Assembly: GCA_002633005.1 (NCBI GenBank)
Contig: NMRA01000078.1
Coordinates: 567,868 to 631,867 of the forward strand
Direction of reading: 5' to 3'
Length of the DNA: 64,000 nt
From: Phoronis australis
Lineage: Eukaryota > Phoronida > Phoronidae
Position numbers and translations under genes: made by a program. The notes under the pieces were generated by a model. It worked only from the letters and a program-made list of their open reading frames with translations, did not search any database and was not told where the DNA came from. Below are positions 1-11,279 of the stretch, one piece after another (position 1 is the stretch's first letter; every line of letters begins with the position of its first letter).

Positions 1-1273
1 TTAGTATTTAAAATTTCAAATTTTACTCTGAAAATTCCCCAGGTTCCCTAAAGCCACCGTGCTTTTGTTTGCATAGCGTTCATCATCAATATGGCGGATC
101 GCGTGTCACGCGCTGTCTGGCTTGCGAGTATAGTCGTGTCATCTCTCTCTCTCTCTATATATATAGCTCATTCGTTGCAATCATGCGTTAAAAAGTCACA
201 AATTGGCAACTAACTTTATGATACGTGAGTCAATTTGAACCATTGAAACATTGTTTCTAATAGGGGTGTTGGATTTTGTAAATATGTCTTCTCGTATTGT
301 TTAAAAAGTAGGGTCAAAGAAGAGCTAAAAACGTGGATTAAGTGTTTGTTTTCGACGTTGGCTTGCAACGCAGTGGTACTTTTTAAATTATAATAATATT
401 GTGCCTACGGTAGGCCTAATAGAGCCCGTACCGGTATACGTGGGCATATATTTCTTTGTTACGTAGCTCAGAATGCACGTAAGTATGTTAAACTGTGTAG
501 ATTGTATCGAAATAATCTTACCCCGTAGGCAGATCTAAGCATAGCCTTGGTACAAAGCTGTACATAAATATACAGCTTTGCACCGATGCGGGTAAAAAAG
601 TTGTAAAGATAAAATCTGACACAAAATTAGCGTCATTAAAAACTACAGTCTTCCTTGAGTAATTTAAATTATTTAACGGTGTTGGCAAAAATGGCGTTCT
701 ACCGTTATTCTGCTGCTAAAGTTGTGGAGCGATCTTTAGCGACCGCTTTCGGCGCCATGAAATTTTGCGTCACCTATTGGCCAGATTCTTCTGATGTTCT
801 TTCACGAGGTTGCGTACACGTCACAACAAATTATCAGAACTGGTTTCACCTCATTAAAAGTTTTTAGAATTTTGGTACAGAAAAATTGAATTTCAGAAGA
901 AATTTTGTTGCTTCCAAGCTATCATTGTGTGCTGAGAAATGTCGCAAAAATTTAGGAAATGGCGCGTGCGCGTGACACGAGCGTACTGTTTTCAAAACGA
1001 CGAAATACTTTTCATTGTTAGAAAAGGCAGAGAGTTACGCAAGAAAATGAAGGTTATTGCATTGTTTTTCACTTAAACGGCTGTAACGGGCAAGGTGAGT
1101 GTCGGTTGACTCCCAGATTTTGCATGCACACCGTCTGGTCTTTAGCTTTACATGTTGATACAAGTTTCATGGCGTGGTGACGAGCAGAACTACCTTGGCT
1201 GTGTGCAATTTCGCTGTCTACGGAAGAAATACACGCAGTGGGACCTAGCTGTATTTTGACGACAGTCTTCATA
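1..1273. other. gene-free left edge
   Basis: No supportable gene. A short CT tract runs into an AT tract near 143-168. The open frame at 655-867 has no signal peptide, domain or splice context and looks like chance. Confidence 0.5.
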
Positions 1274-1774
1274 NNNNNNNNNNNNNNNNNNNNNNNNNNN
1301 NNNNNNNNNNNNNNNNNNNNNNNNNNNNNNNNNNNNNNNNNNNNNNNNNNNNNNNNNNNNNNNNNNNNNNNNNNNNNNNNNNNNNNNNNNNNNNNNNNNN
1401 NNNNNNNNNNNNNNNNNNNNNNNNNNNNNNNNNNNNNNNNNNNNNNNNNNNNNNNNNNNNNNNNNNNNNNNNNNNNNNNNNNNNNNNNNNNNNNNNNNNN
1501 NNNNNNNNNNNNNNNNNNNNNNNNNNNNNNNNNNNNNNNNNNNNNNNNNNNNNNNNNNNNNNNNNNNNNNNNNNNNNNNNNNNNNNNNNNNNNNNNNNNN
1601 NNNNNNNNNNNNNNNNNNNNNNNNNNNNNNNNNNNNNNNNNNNNNNNNNNNNNNNNNNNNNNNNNNNNNNNNNNNNNNNNNNNNNNNNNNNNNNNNNNNN
1701 NNNNNNNNNNNNNNNNNNNNNNNNNNNNNNNNNNNNNNNNNNNNNNNNNNNNNNNNNNNNNNNNNNNNNNNNNN
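1274..1774. other. assembly gap of 501 N
   Basis: Unresolved bases directly abut a long AT dinucleotide run on the right. The assembly probably broke in the microsatellite. Confidence 0.99.
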
Positions 1775-1852
<78 letters not shown>

Positions 1853-1884
1853 AGATTAGATATAGATATAGATATAGATATACA
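1775..1884. repeat. AT dinucleotide tract followed by ATAGAT repeats
   Basis: About 70 bp of pure AT repeats is followed by several ATAGAT hexamers. This is simple-sequence DNA at the edge of the gap. Confidence 0.95.
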
Positions 1885-2274
1885 TTTAGTCAAACTTATT
1901 GTCTTTTTCAAAAAAGAAATGCCAGTCTAATGTTTTGTATACTTCAAAGTTTCAGCCAAAGGCAAAGATTGAACCCAAAACAGGCACATGTTTTATACCG
2001 GAAGTTTTTAGTGTTCTGTCCAGTTGACTGCTTAGTCAAGCACTAGGAATTTATGCTCATACGGATATCTCAACCTGAACACGTGCTTCACTCCGTACAT
2101 AAAGCGAATGTTCAAAAGAGACGCATGGGCTTAAATGCGTGAGTAAAAAGTTAACGCAAGTTCACCAGGCAAAAACCGCTTTGCAGACTTCAAAGAAATC
2201 GTTGACGGAAATCGAAAGTTATTGAGGTGCTGCGAACCTCTTTCAATGCACAGCAACGGATTTTGTGTAATAGT

Positions 2275-2693
2275 TCAACTGTATTCAACTACACCTGGCA
2301 GAATCATTAGAACGTCCACGGCGTGTCCTTTCTGTGTGAGTTCCCTGTCCTTATGCCGAGGGTGATTATTGCTGAAGGATGTTGCAAGACACCGCGAGAA
2401 GTCGCCTTGTGCCAGCAGATCTACTTCAGGTAAATCAATTTCGGACTCGGTTAAACACAGTAAATCCTCAGGACAACCTTCCGACACCTGTGTTACTCTC
2501 CTTTCTACATTGGGGAACTCGAAGCTCCAGTGACTGTCGAAGATATCTGCCTTCACAAGTCCAAACGGTTCTACAGTGTCTAATGCGGTCATTTGCAACG
2601 ATGTGCAGTCATCTCTCTCGACACTGTGTTCCTCATGGAGGGCGCTGTTGTCAGTGGCGGTATATTTGGTTTCGGACCTAACTTCCGTCTTCA
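2275..2693 (-). CDS. candidate exon, acidic unknown protein tail
   Basis: This minus-strand open frame of about 139 codons ends at a TGA. It is acidic and hydrophilic with no recognised domain. If entered at the AG just before 2693, its phase matches the end of the candidate exon at 3387-3233, so the two could splice together. The acceptor has almost no pyrimidine tract, which counts against it. The plus strand is also partly open here. Treat it as an unproven exon or a chance frame. Confidence 0.25.
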
Positions 2694-3232
2694 CTGCTTG
2701 CGTGTTTGTGGCTTTAAATTGCCCAGTCCTCCCGAAACAGTAAAATTTATTAATTAAGAACTATCAAGTACCGATACTAACTCAGATTATTGCAATAAAT
2801 TTTTAAGTTATTCTTTAACAAAACAAGCATGTACAACAAGTAACTAGCACAGCAGCCAACGAAGCCCGCTGGACATTCAGACTTTCACAGTAAAGAAGTT
2901 CTGTATATTGTTTCTAGTGACGTTGCTATGAGTAACTTCACGTGGGATGGAAAATAACGATGTTACCACCGATATTGTGCAGTCTCAAGAATAGTCTTTT
3001 GCTTCGCACTATCTTTGCAGGCGTACACTATACGCGTCACTTCCCTGGTTAAAACCAATTTCATAACTCATGTATCCCTGATCGTTTGCGCCGTAACCAC
3101 TTATTTCTCAGCTTATCGCTATTTAGTTTTGTGCCACCCTGGCCATTCTTTCCGTTGGTACCCCCCCGCGCATCGGATTGCGGACTCCTAAGCCACCTCA
3201 TGGACAATACGTTTCACAGTTTATGACATTAC

Positions 3233-3387
3233 TTGCAGTTCTCATAGAGAACACAGAGAACGAAAATGTAGTCTGGCATGGGTTGTCCAGTTTCACTAAG
3301 TTTTCCACGTGAGACTTGTATTGGACCCACCTTTTGGAATCTCTTGAAATCTTCTTGGCGAAAGTGCATGTCAGCTCCTTCGTGGCA
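3233..3387 (-). CDS. candidate internal exon, possible Ig-like segment
   Basis: On the minus strand a good acceptor (pyrimidine-rich, ending in CAG) opens a 155-nt frame that closes at a GTAATG donor. The translation has two cysteines about 30 residues apart, one Trp, and an ELTC start, vaguely like half of an Ig or fibronectin-like fold. Entry is in phase 2 and exit in phase 1. No domain can be assigned with certainty. Confidence 0.25.
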
Positions 3388-4002
3388 CTGTGAAGAAATT
3401 GCGGACACGACATGCTCGTGTTAATTCGAGTGCTTCAGAATAAATCCTTATCACCAGTCAGTGTAAGTGAAAATGGTTACCGTTGTCTGTATGTGTCTTG
3501 CAAGCACTAGCTGAATTGAATTGTAAGCCTACCTGCTGTCAACCTAGATATATATTGTTTTGAAATTTTTCAGCAAAAATTGGGAGTGTTTCACTGACCT
3601 ATCCCGGGCCTGTTCCGTACGAACAAGAGAAAACATTAGATGGCGCTAATGACGCTGGTGATGACACAGTTATGTCATAATAACTTCGGCTTTACAATGG
3701 TGATTAATTTGGTAATGGAAAAATGGCATTGAACTGTCACACACCTTTATATATTTCTCTTTTAACACGTCCGGACCAGGTTTTGGTACGGGTCTTCTTT
3801 TCCCGTTTTTCTTTGACTTTCCCCTTTTATTTCGCAGTGCTTCTTCTTTCTAAAATGTTAAAAGCCACGAATTAGTCAGAAAGGAGGCTCGTAATATATG
3901 ATTGGCTTACACTTATGGTTCACGTGCTATGGACCAAAACGCTTGCTTGTTGCTGCCTACTCACACAAATATATTTATGGATATAAAAGTTAACCCGTAG
4001 TT

Positions 4003-4152
4003 TTAATACAAACTGTTCATCAGATCAATTAACAATTTCCACAGTGTACATGCATCCAAAAATTCCTTTTCAGCCTGGCAGATGCCGTGTTTAGCTTTTG
4101 CGACTACCACTACATCGGCCGTGGCCATCCCGTTATTCATTGCTTTAACCCT
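4003..4152 (-). CDS. candidate terminal exon, unknown
   Basis: On the minus strand a strong acceptor (TTTGACTTCCAG) is followed by about 50 codons to a TAA. The peptide is mixed hydrophobic and charged with two cysteines and no known domain. No partner exon could be fixed, because a LINE occupies the region immediately upstream on this strand. Confidence 0.2.
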   Translation of the reverse strand, partial: RVKAMNNGMATADVVVVAKAKHGICQAEKEFLDACTLWKLLIDLMNSLY

Positions 4153-4232
4153 CCTGGAAGTCAAACAGAAAACCGTGAGCGAACGATGCATTCAATAGAC
4201 TGCGATCACTTCCCATAGTACAATAAGTTGAT

Positions 4233-4447
4233 TTGACAATGCATTATGCAAACTAGCCTTTTACGTATGGACAGAAAAGTGCATTACACTGTGCAGTGAG
4301 TGGGGAATCCATTATCGAAGCAGAGCTCTGTGTTCAGTAGACCAAAAACATTACCTTACATTTGGAGCGTCAAACATTCACTTTCGGAACGGAAACTGAA
4401 CTCTATGCCAATGAATTCTATCTTACAATCCAACATTCTAATTTCTT
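4233..4447. repeat. left copy of ~215-bp direct repeat flanking a LINE
   Basis: The sequence from ATTTGACAATGCATTATGC to CCAACATTCTAATTTC recurs at 6334-6556 in the same orientation. There are scattered substitutions and one short indel. The copies lie exactly outside the two ends of the LINE remnant. Confidence 0.9.
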
Positions 4448-6333
4448 AGTAAGTAATTTATTGAGACATATACACGTAGCCATAGGCCCAAAGTATATCA
4501 TGTACTGACAAGACAGAACATTGTTAGGTGCCACGTTTCAAATTGGATAATAAATTGTGGCGCTTGAGAGCGTGATGGACGAATTTAATAAGTAGGATAT
4601 CTGGAGTTATCATGAGATATTCAAATTTAGAAGCCGCGGGAGAATGACAAAAACGATCGCTTAAGTACTTAACCCGAAGGTCTTGGTACGCACTACAAGC
4701 CAACACAACGTGGTATTCGTCCTCTACACATCCCGAATTGCATAACCCACACAGCCTGTTTTCATAGGGAATATTTGTGTGGCGACCTCTTTCCACTAGT
4801 AACGAATGATTTGAACATTGCAATCGAGTCAGAGACTGGATAAAAACACGTGGGATACCAACTATTTCTAGTCAATTCTCAAGACTATACATTGATTTAA
4901 ACCTCACATAGTAATGCACTTTTGCGTTACATTCGATATCAAATTGCCAGCCTTGCAAATAACAGTTGTTGACACGTTGAGAAAAAACTGTCAAGAAATA
5001 CGCTTGGTTTACCACACCCTGATTAATCCATACATCTGAAAAACCATAGACAGATAGAAGTTTCCTGACAAAACTTGCCCAATTATAGGAAGATCTTTCA
5101 ATCAGGTCTGATTGAAAAAGCATATCATATGCACCTTTTACCCCACGATTACTAGCCATCTCCAGTATTTTGAACCAGTATTTTATACAAGAAACAAACT
5201 ATTTAGTAGTCAATGGGAGTCGACCACATTCTCCCGTAATTGCCGAATTTGAACAACAACTGCTTACTCCTAAAATGCGTTTACAAAATTTGATATGTAC
5301 ATTTTCCAATTGTTCATATTCCTTAAAGCCCCATATCTCAGCGCCGTAACACAGAAAGGGGTAAACTATTATATCGAACAGGTGAAAGGCTATTGACGGG
5401 GGCAGATCACAACATCTTCGTTTTAATTTACAAATTGCACGTTGTAAGTTGATGGCGGTAGAGGAACATAACGCCATGTCGCCTGCGTACAGTAGGGATT
5501 TAACTCTTGGCACTTGTTCGCTGAGATATGTGCTATTAATATTACTTTTCGCACTCATTTGATCCAGAAATTCATTTAGATACAACACAAATAATAATAG
5601 GCTGATCATGCAACACTGGCGAGTACCAACAGTACAATCAAAGAACTCTGTAAGACCATCTTGAGTTTTCACACAAGTGCGCAACTTACTATACATAGAG
5701 CGGATAATGTTGAAAATTTTACCGTGCACATCAATGTTTTTCAATCAATGGAAGAGTAAATTATGTGGGATTCGATCGAATGCCTTCGAGAAATCTACAA
5801 AGGCACAGTAAAATCTCCCATCCTGCCAACTCAAATACCTGTGTCACATAGGTTGAAGTGTAAACACTTGGTCAATCGTAGAGTAGCCTTTTCTAAGCCC
5901 AACTTGAGACTCATAAAGTTTATCATTATTTTCAGCCCAGTAATAAAGACGATTATTTAAAAGTTTGGTAAAACGTTTTCCCAAAGCAGACAACAGGGAG
6001 ATACCTCTATAGTTGTTTTCGTCATTGATATTACCTTGTTTATATACTGGAATAAGCACTGCATCACACCAAGTCTGAGGATAATACCCAGAATCAAAAA
6101 TAGCATTAAATAACCTATACAAGACTGGCACTATCGTTACCTTAGTGCACTTCAGCATTTCAAAAATCACGCCATCATAACCCCTAGTCTTGCCATTAGG
6201 CAATTGTTTAATGGCCTCATATACATGTATTTCAGAAGGCAAGAAATCAGTATTAAGATCAGATAGGAAATTGTTACTACCCTTTTCACAGGAACTATCA
6301 TGCTCACTCATTTCCTGCGTGGCAAATTGACTC
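4448..6333 (-). mobile_element. 5'-truncated non-LTR retrotransposon (LINE), decayed
   Basis: Read on the minus strand, four frame fragments follow one another: 6356-5844, 5744-5199, 5159-4872 and 4823-4524. The first has the RT fingers and palm entry (GYDGV, then ENNYRGISLL, then a GLRKGYST-type segment). The second has the catalytic region, but the usual YADD reads YAGD (about 5478-5489) and the usual RQGC reads RQCC. The last has the C-terminal Cys/His motif (CGLC, then EDEYH, then LAC) found at the end of many LINE ORF2 proteins. The 3' end carries AATAAA-like sequence near 4460. The endonuclease and 5' part are missing. It is inactive, with several frameshifts and catalytic changes. The family within LINEs is not certain. 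Confidence 0.88.
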
Positions 6334-6556
6334 AAATTTGACAATGCATTATGCAAACTAGCCTTTCACCCTGACGTATGGACAGAAAAATGCATTGCAC
6401 TGTGTAGTGAGTGGGGAATCCATCATCGAAGCAGGGCTCTGTGTTCGGTAGACCAAAGACATTAGCTTACATTTGGAGCGTCAAACATTCACTTTAGGAA
6501 CGGAAACTGAACTCTATGCCAATGGATTCTATCTTACAATCCAACATTCTAATTTC
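6334..6556. repeat. right copy of ~215-bp direct repeat flanking a LINE
   Basis: This is the second copy of the 4233-4447 block, with a small insertion after GCCTTTC. It directly abuts the truncated 5' end of the LINE. Confidence 0.9.
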
Positions 6557-7047
6557 ACCGACCGAGTGACTGCCGTATCGCTAAGTTACGCTGTAGTGAA
6601 GTGTAAAGAATAACCGCGAAACATTTTCCTTGCGTTGTCCTGTGTGACCTCGCATGTCTCACAAGTACTTTGCATGGGCGGCGCAGCACTGAAATAAGTG
6701 GGGGCGCTCTAGCCCCGGTTCCTTATGGTGCGCTGCCCATGCTTTGTCTACTGAACACTACTCCGACGAAACACGTAAATTGTCTAGTTGCCGGGGGTGT
6801 ACGCCGTGTCAACGACTACGCCTGGATGTGCACGCTCAGTCATGTTTCGTCTATTCGCGAAAAGTCAATTAAAATAAAACTTGTAACACTAATAATAACT
6901 GACCCATAAACGCTAAGACCCATAACAATCAAAAGATCCCGCATAGGCGTTATCTTCTACTCTTAGTATTGAGAAGTTATGAATAAAGAATAGATTGTGC
7001 GCTAGTGTAAAGTTTACAATTTTCAAAATTAGCGAGTTATAGTAACA
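6557..7047. other. no gene seen
   Basis: The plus-strand frame at 6670-6909 has no supporting motif or splice context. Nothing else is recognisable. Confidence 0.4.
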
Positions 7048-7184
7048 TCAACGGGCCACTAACTCTCTCAAAATTTCCTCTTTGATTACCGCTTCCGCCC
7101 TCAAAGTTTTAATATCCCGCTGTAGATTAGAGATTGTACACGGTGTGTCTTCAAAATGCTGTTGCACGTTTTCATAGCAGCGAT
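7048..7184 (-). CDS. exon 2 of the small coiled-coil gene
   Basis: This 137-nt terminal exon follows the acceptor TTCTCTGTTATAG. It holds both mature-region cysteines and the second helix and ends at TGA. Confidence 0.5.
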
Positions 7185-8572
7185 CTATAACAGAGAAAAG
7201 TGCGTAAATTCATTTGAAAACACAAGACCGAAGAGCACAGCTGGTTCTCATTTCTTTTTGTTTAAACGCTTTCGATGGTACGGTATGTTTTAGTTGCTTT
7301 ATTTTTACAAAAATAGTTTTGCGTAAGGAGCTTGCTCTTTTAATCATCAAAAAGTCCAGAACCAACTCTGTTTTTTGGACTTAGCAAAATATTAAATTTC
7401 GGGTAAATCACAATTAAGGTCCATATTTGCGAGTCAACTGTGTTACGGGCTATAGTCTCTTTGGTTCACTTATGCAAAGAGCTATTTAGCTGTACAAATT
7501 AAAAAAGAAGTATATGCATGTTTTGACTATAAATTTCATGCGCTTTTGGCGTTATAAGTGGCCATCTAAAGTGCTTGGCTGCTTCAGAAGCATCGACGGA
7601 AGTGCATAATTGAACTCCGCGTAACTTGCCGATGAGTAACGAAAACTCGAAATACGTTGCTTTTCGTGACGACAGCAAATCACAATGCAAAGAAATTATA
7701 TTTTCAGGGTGAACCCCTCAGTTTTTGAGGTGGTTTACTTGCAGTTTATATTACACTGGTGGTGGTTTTTTTGTTTTGCTGGCGACGTTTTTTATCTTTT
7801 TATATTTTTTGTTCTGTCCTAAGGGTGGGTGTAAAACCCTGAACCCCGTAGATCCGCCAGTGAATAAGTCTTTGATTTGATTTGTTTGGTTTGTTATTTT
7901 TTGTTTTTGGCTTTCAATTTTGCCGATTAAACTATCTTATTTGCAAAAAACAGGGAAAAGCCAGCCGAGCTTACGGCCCCAATCATTGGTCCTGCAGGTC
8001 AGCGCTTGTTCTATGTTCAGATCCAGTCGTGCTTGGGTAGACAGCGTGGGTTTTGGGTCGTGGGTCGTGGGGTTGTGGGTCGTAGGGGTCGTGGGTAGAG
8101 GGGAGTGTGGGTCGAGGGGGTTGAAGGGGCATAGAACTACCCCCCTTAAAATAACCCAGCTTTTATAGATATGACATCCTTCATTTTTACCAAAAGTGGC
8201 CCACGCATACGGACCTTGAATGTGATTTGCCAGTTTATCATATGCTTAGTTTTAAGATTTAAGGAGTAGTATTTTTCGAAGCGATATCTCATTTCTACTC
8301 AGCGAGAGGATGAGGGTAATTGGGCAGGGTATTAACGATCTAGGGGACTACACTGTACATCACATGAATAGTGACACTAACAGCGTATGGTAGAAAGGGA
8401 ACTCACATTGCGGCTTAGCTAGTTTCAGCACCTTGGCTCGGTTTTGCTCAATGAATCCTCTTAACTTCTCCAACATCGTTTTTATATCGAGCAAAGTCTG
8501 GGCTTCCTTCTTGTGAATTTTACTCAGTTTCATATGAGTGCTGGAAAACAAGAAAATCGTTCCAAGCAACAT
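7048..8572 (-). CDS. two-exon gene, 100-residue secreted coiled-coil protein
   Basis: Exon 1 is 8572-8407 and exon 2 is 7184-7048, both on the minus strand. Exon 1 starts at the first ATG after an in-frame TAA. It encodes a short hydrophobic N terminus (residues 1-11, a plausible but short signal peptide) and a charged helical stretch with heptad-like Leu/Ile spacing (about 15-55). It ends in phase 1 at a consensus GTGAGT donor. Exon 2 follows a pyrimidine-rich acceptor, begins in phase 1, adds Cys58 and Cys71 and a second amphipathic helix (about 73-98), then stops. The joined frame is 303 nt with no other stop. The 1222-bp intron contains the G-rich dispersed repeat. No family is recognised. 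The two cysteines and two helices suggest a small disulfide-linked or oligomerising secreted protein, but that is inference. Chance matching of phases remains possible. Confidence 0.5.
8030..8145 (+). repeat. G-rich GGGTCGTGG dispersed repeat
   Basis: Variants of GGGTCGTGG repeat for about 100 bp, followed by CATAGAACTACCCCCC. Related tracts lie at 10645-10700 (C-rich, opposite orientation) and 54600-54680. The many G3-G5 runs could form G-quadruplexes. The frame through it (7920-8168) is a by-product of the repeat. Confidence 0.85.
8407..8572 (-). CDS. exon 1 of the small coiled-coil gene
   Basis: This 166-nt exon holds the start codon, hydrophobic leader and first helix. It ends in phase 1 at GTGAGT. 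Confidence 0.5.
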
Positions 8573-10644
8573 GATTAGCTGCTCGCTGAAGGTGTTTTCA
8601 TAAAAATTGCTTTACAAACAGACTCACCTGCACCTGAAAACTTTCTACCGTTTTACAGTACGCTATTCAGCAAATGTTCATTAACGACATTTACGAGATA
8701 GCGCTTATGAAGAGAAGTTCCTCTTTGAAACATCTGGTTAGATTAAAAGCAGAAATCAGTGTGTGTGATAACGGTCCCACGTGACTACAGAATTCAAACA
8801 TGTAGTTAGGATCGTTGTCCGAGGAACACTGTAAAAGATAGTTACTTGTTTTCGGTGAGTTCAAACATTCCTCGTTTTGTCACCTGCTAATGTGTTATAG
8901 GCGTCCCAGCTGAGTGACGAAAACAGTATTCGTGAACTTGTACTTTCTGTGTGACAGATTGGACATTATGGCTCTTTTTGAGCAGTTATCGAGAGGCACA
9001 GGGAAATATTTTGTTTCAGAGAAACTAGGTATCAAAGTCGTCGATGATATCAGTACTAATAGGCCATTATCAAGATATTATCGGCCATTGCAGACACCAC
9101 ATCCGCCCCACAGTTGACAAACGACTTAAGTGTATTGCAATTTAATTTTCTACGAAAGTTACCTGTTGAGTCCATGAATACAAAATACACCTTTGCCTCA
9201 AAATTACGCACTTTTTCGTCCAACCAATTTCTTCTACTGTTTTACCAACCAACTTCAGGACGTCTGTCATGTCCATTTCAGCGTAGTTCTTTCTCCGTAC
9301 ATCGTTCACTCTTTAACAGCGAGCGTCCCGCAATAAGACGTCAATGAATCAATCACTCGGATTTCAAAAATAAAGATGACGTCATGCTATTATGTTGTTT
9401 GATGACGTAGCTAATTGTATTGACAGAATAATTGTGACGTTTTCCGTTTCTAGAGTCATTTTGGAAATGGTTTTGGAAAATAAATTTCTCACTTTGAGAA
9501 ATCTCTGACTATATTACTTGATAGCTGCAGATGATTGTTACAAAATTCGCACTGTCTTGTCCTGTGAATTTGACAAAGGTTATGTCCTTAATACCACAGG
9601 TTAAGTACCGATACAAGTTAACTGTTTGATGTGTCCAATGAAATGAAGAGGATACGTATTTTGCTAAACAAAAACTGCAACTTTCTTTCAGTTGAGTGTT
9701 AGTGTTGGGGACTATACATGTACATGTATGTGTTAAACGAATTTGAAACCTCTTTTAGTTATGAATCATATGTAAAGTGGCCCTTCCCCCACCACTCGTC
9801 AGTTAAAAAGTTTATAAAATTTACAATTTGTTTCAAAGTTTGGTGTTTTGTACATGTACATGATTTAACCAGTTTAACAAACAAGATTTTCTCTGGCCTC
9901 GAAAGCAAGCGTGAAAGTAATTTTGGGATGTTTGGCAAAGTATCTGTAAATGCTTTATTTTTATTACTTTAAGCTATTCGCGTGATGTTTTTCGCAAGCC
10001 GTAAAACTTTGCGGTAAAGATGAGAGGTGAGGTCTATAAAATCGAATTATGACATTAGGTCTCCCTAAGTGTCTAAAAATTCATGAAACTTATAAATATT
10101 ATTCTATGAAACTTTCCACACTACAAACATCCATTGCCTGCAAAAACACGTTGTTTAATCACACTTCAAAAATACAACTTGTCAACCTAGGAAACCCTAT
10201 ACTTTTCAAATGAAACATCTTGAAATTAGTGTCAAGTAGATTAAATTGGCTCTTCCGCACACAATGTCTCCAATTGTTAGTCTGGTACTGTCTTGGACAG
10301 TTTGTTTTCCGTAGTCAACGCATATAAGACTTAGTTGCCTCTTTCAATGAAATGACCGAGATTATAATTTTCGACGACAGGGTTTTAGTTCTGAACAGGC
10401 CGTGCCTACTTCTCAAGACACCCGATTGTACATAATAAAATATACAGATAGAAATTTCAAGTTTCGATAGAAATTTGATATGTATGTTGCAGCCTCACCT
10501 TACCCCGCGTCAAACAAGGAAACATATCATTTTTAAGAAGAAACACAATCACGTTCCTACTTACAATAAGAAATCATTCTAGTGCTCTAAGAAGTTTTCG
10601 CCACTTTTTTATTTGAAAAAAAAGGAATTTTCCGGGATTGTTCT

Positions 10645-10700
10645 GAAACCCCCTCGACCCACGACCTCCTCGACCCTCAACCCCCTCGACCCACTACCTT
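10645..10700 (-). repeat. C-rich copy of the GGGTCGTGG repeat
   Basis: CCCCTCGACCC-type units appear here as the reverse complement of the tract at 8030-8145. Confidence 0.8.
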
Positions 10701-11114
10701 TGACCAGGTACCATTTAGTATTATTGCCGTTTTCACAAGCGCACAAAGTGCGTTTCTGGAAGGGATTTGCCACTGCTAGCTTACGCTTTCGACGTTATAA
10801 AAATGGCGCTGTCAAATAACAGAAATAAACGTTTTGTTTTTAATTGTTTTTCACAACGTGATAACACCACAAAAGAACCAAACTTAGAAACGTCGCCAAC
10901 CAAGAAAAAACGAAATACACGGAGAATTGTTTAGAAGAAGTGTTTATAATGTATTTTATACCACATCATTGTACAACCCATCACAGGCAATGAAGTACGC
11001 TTGCAGCTTAACAGGTGAAGGAACATTAAGATTCCCTCATAAACATATCGCCTCTACTGTACTCTTATGGGGTGGAGGATGATCGCCGGAAGAGCGTACA
11101 GTTTGTTGACCTAT

Positions 11115-11279
11115 CGCAAGCTCCGCTCCCTTGCGCAATGCCGACTAACAACCAATGAGTTTTACCAGGAAACGTGTTGCTTGTCGGGTAAATGGCGGCT
11201 TGGAAACGAAGGTGTGTCAAGAATGATGAGTTCTAAATGGTCAGTTAAGGCGTCACTCAAAATCCTGGCGATAGGTCAA
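11115..11279. repeat. short element with 12-bp perfect inverted termini
   Basis: TTGACCTATCGC at 11115 and GCGATAGGTCAA ending at 11279 are exact inverted copies around about 140 bp. The structure resembles a small MITE. No target duplication was identified. Confidence 0.4.

Noticed and set aside
1069-1930. Long frames across the first gap
   Set aside because: They consist mostly of N positions and AT-repeat codons.
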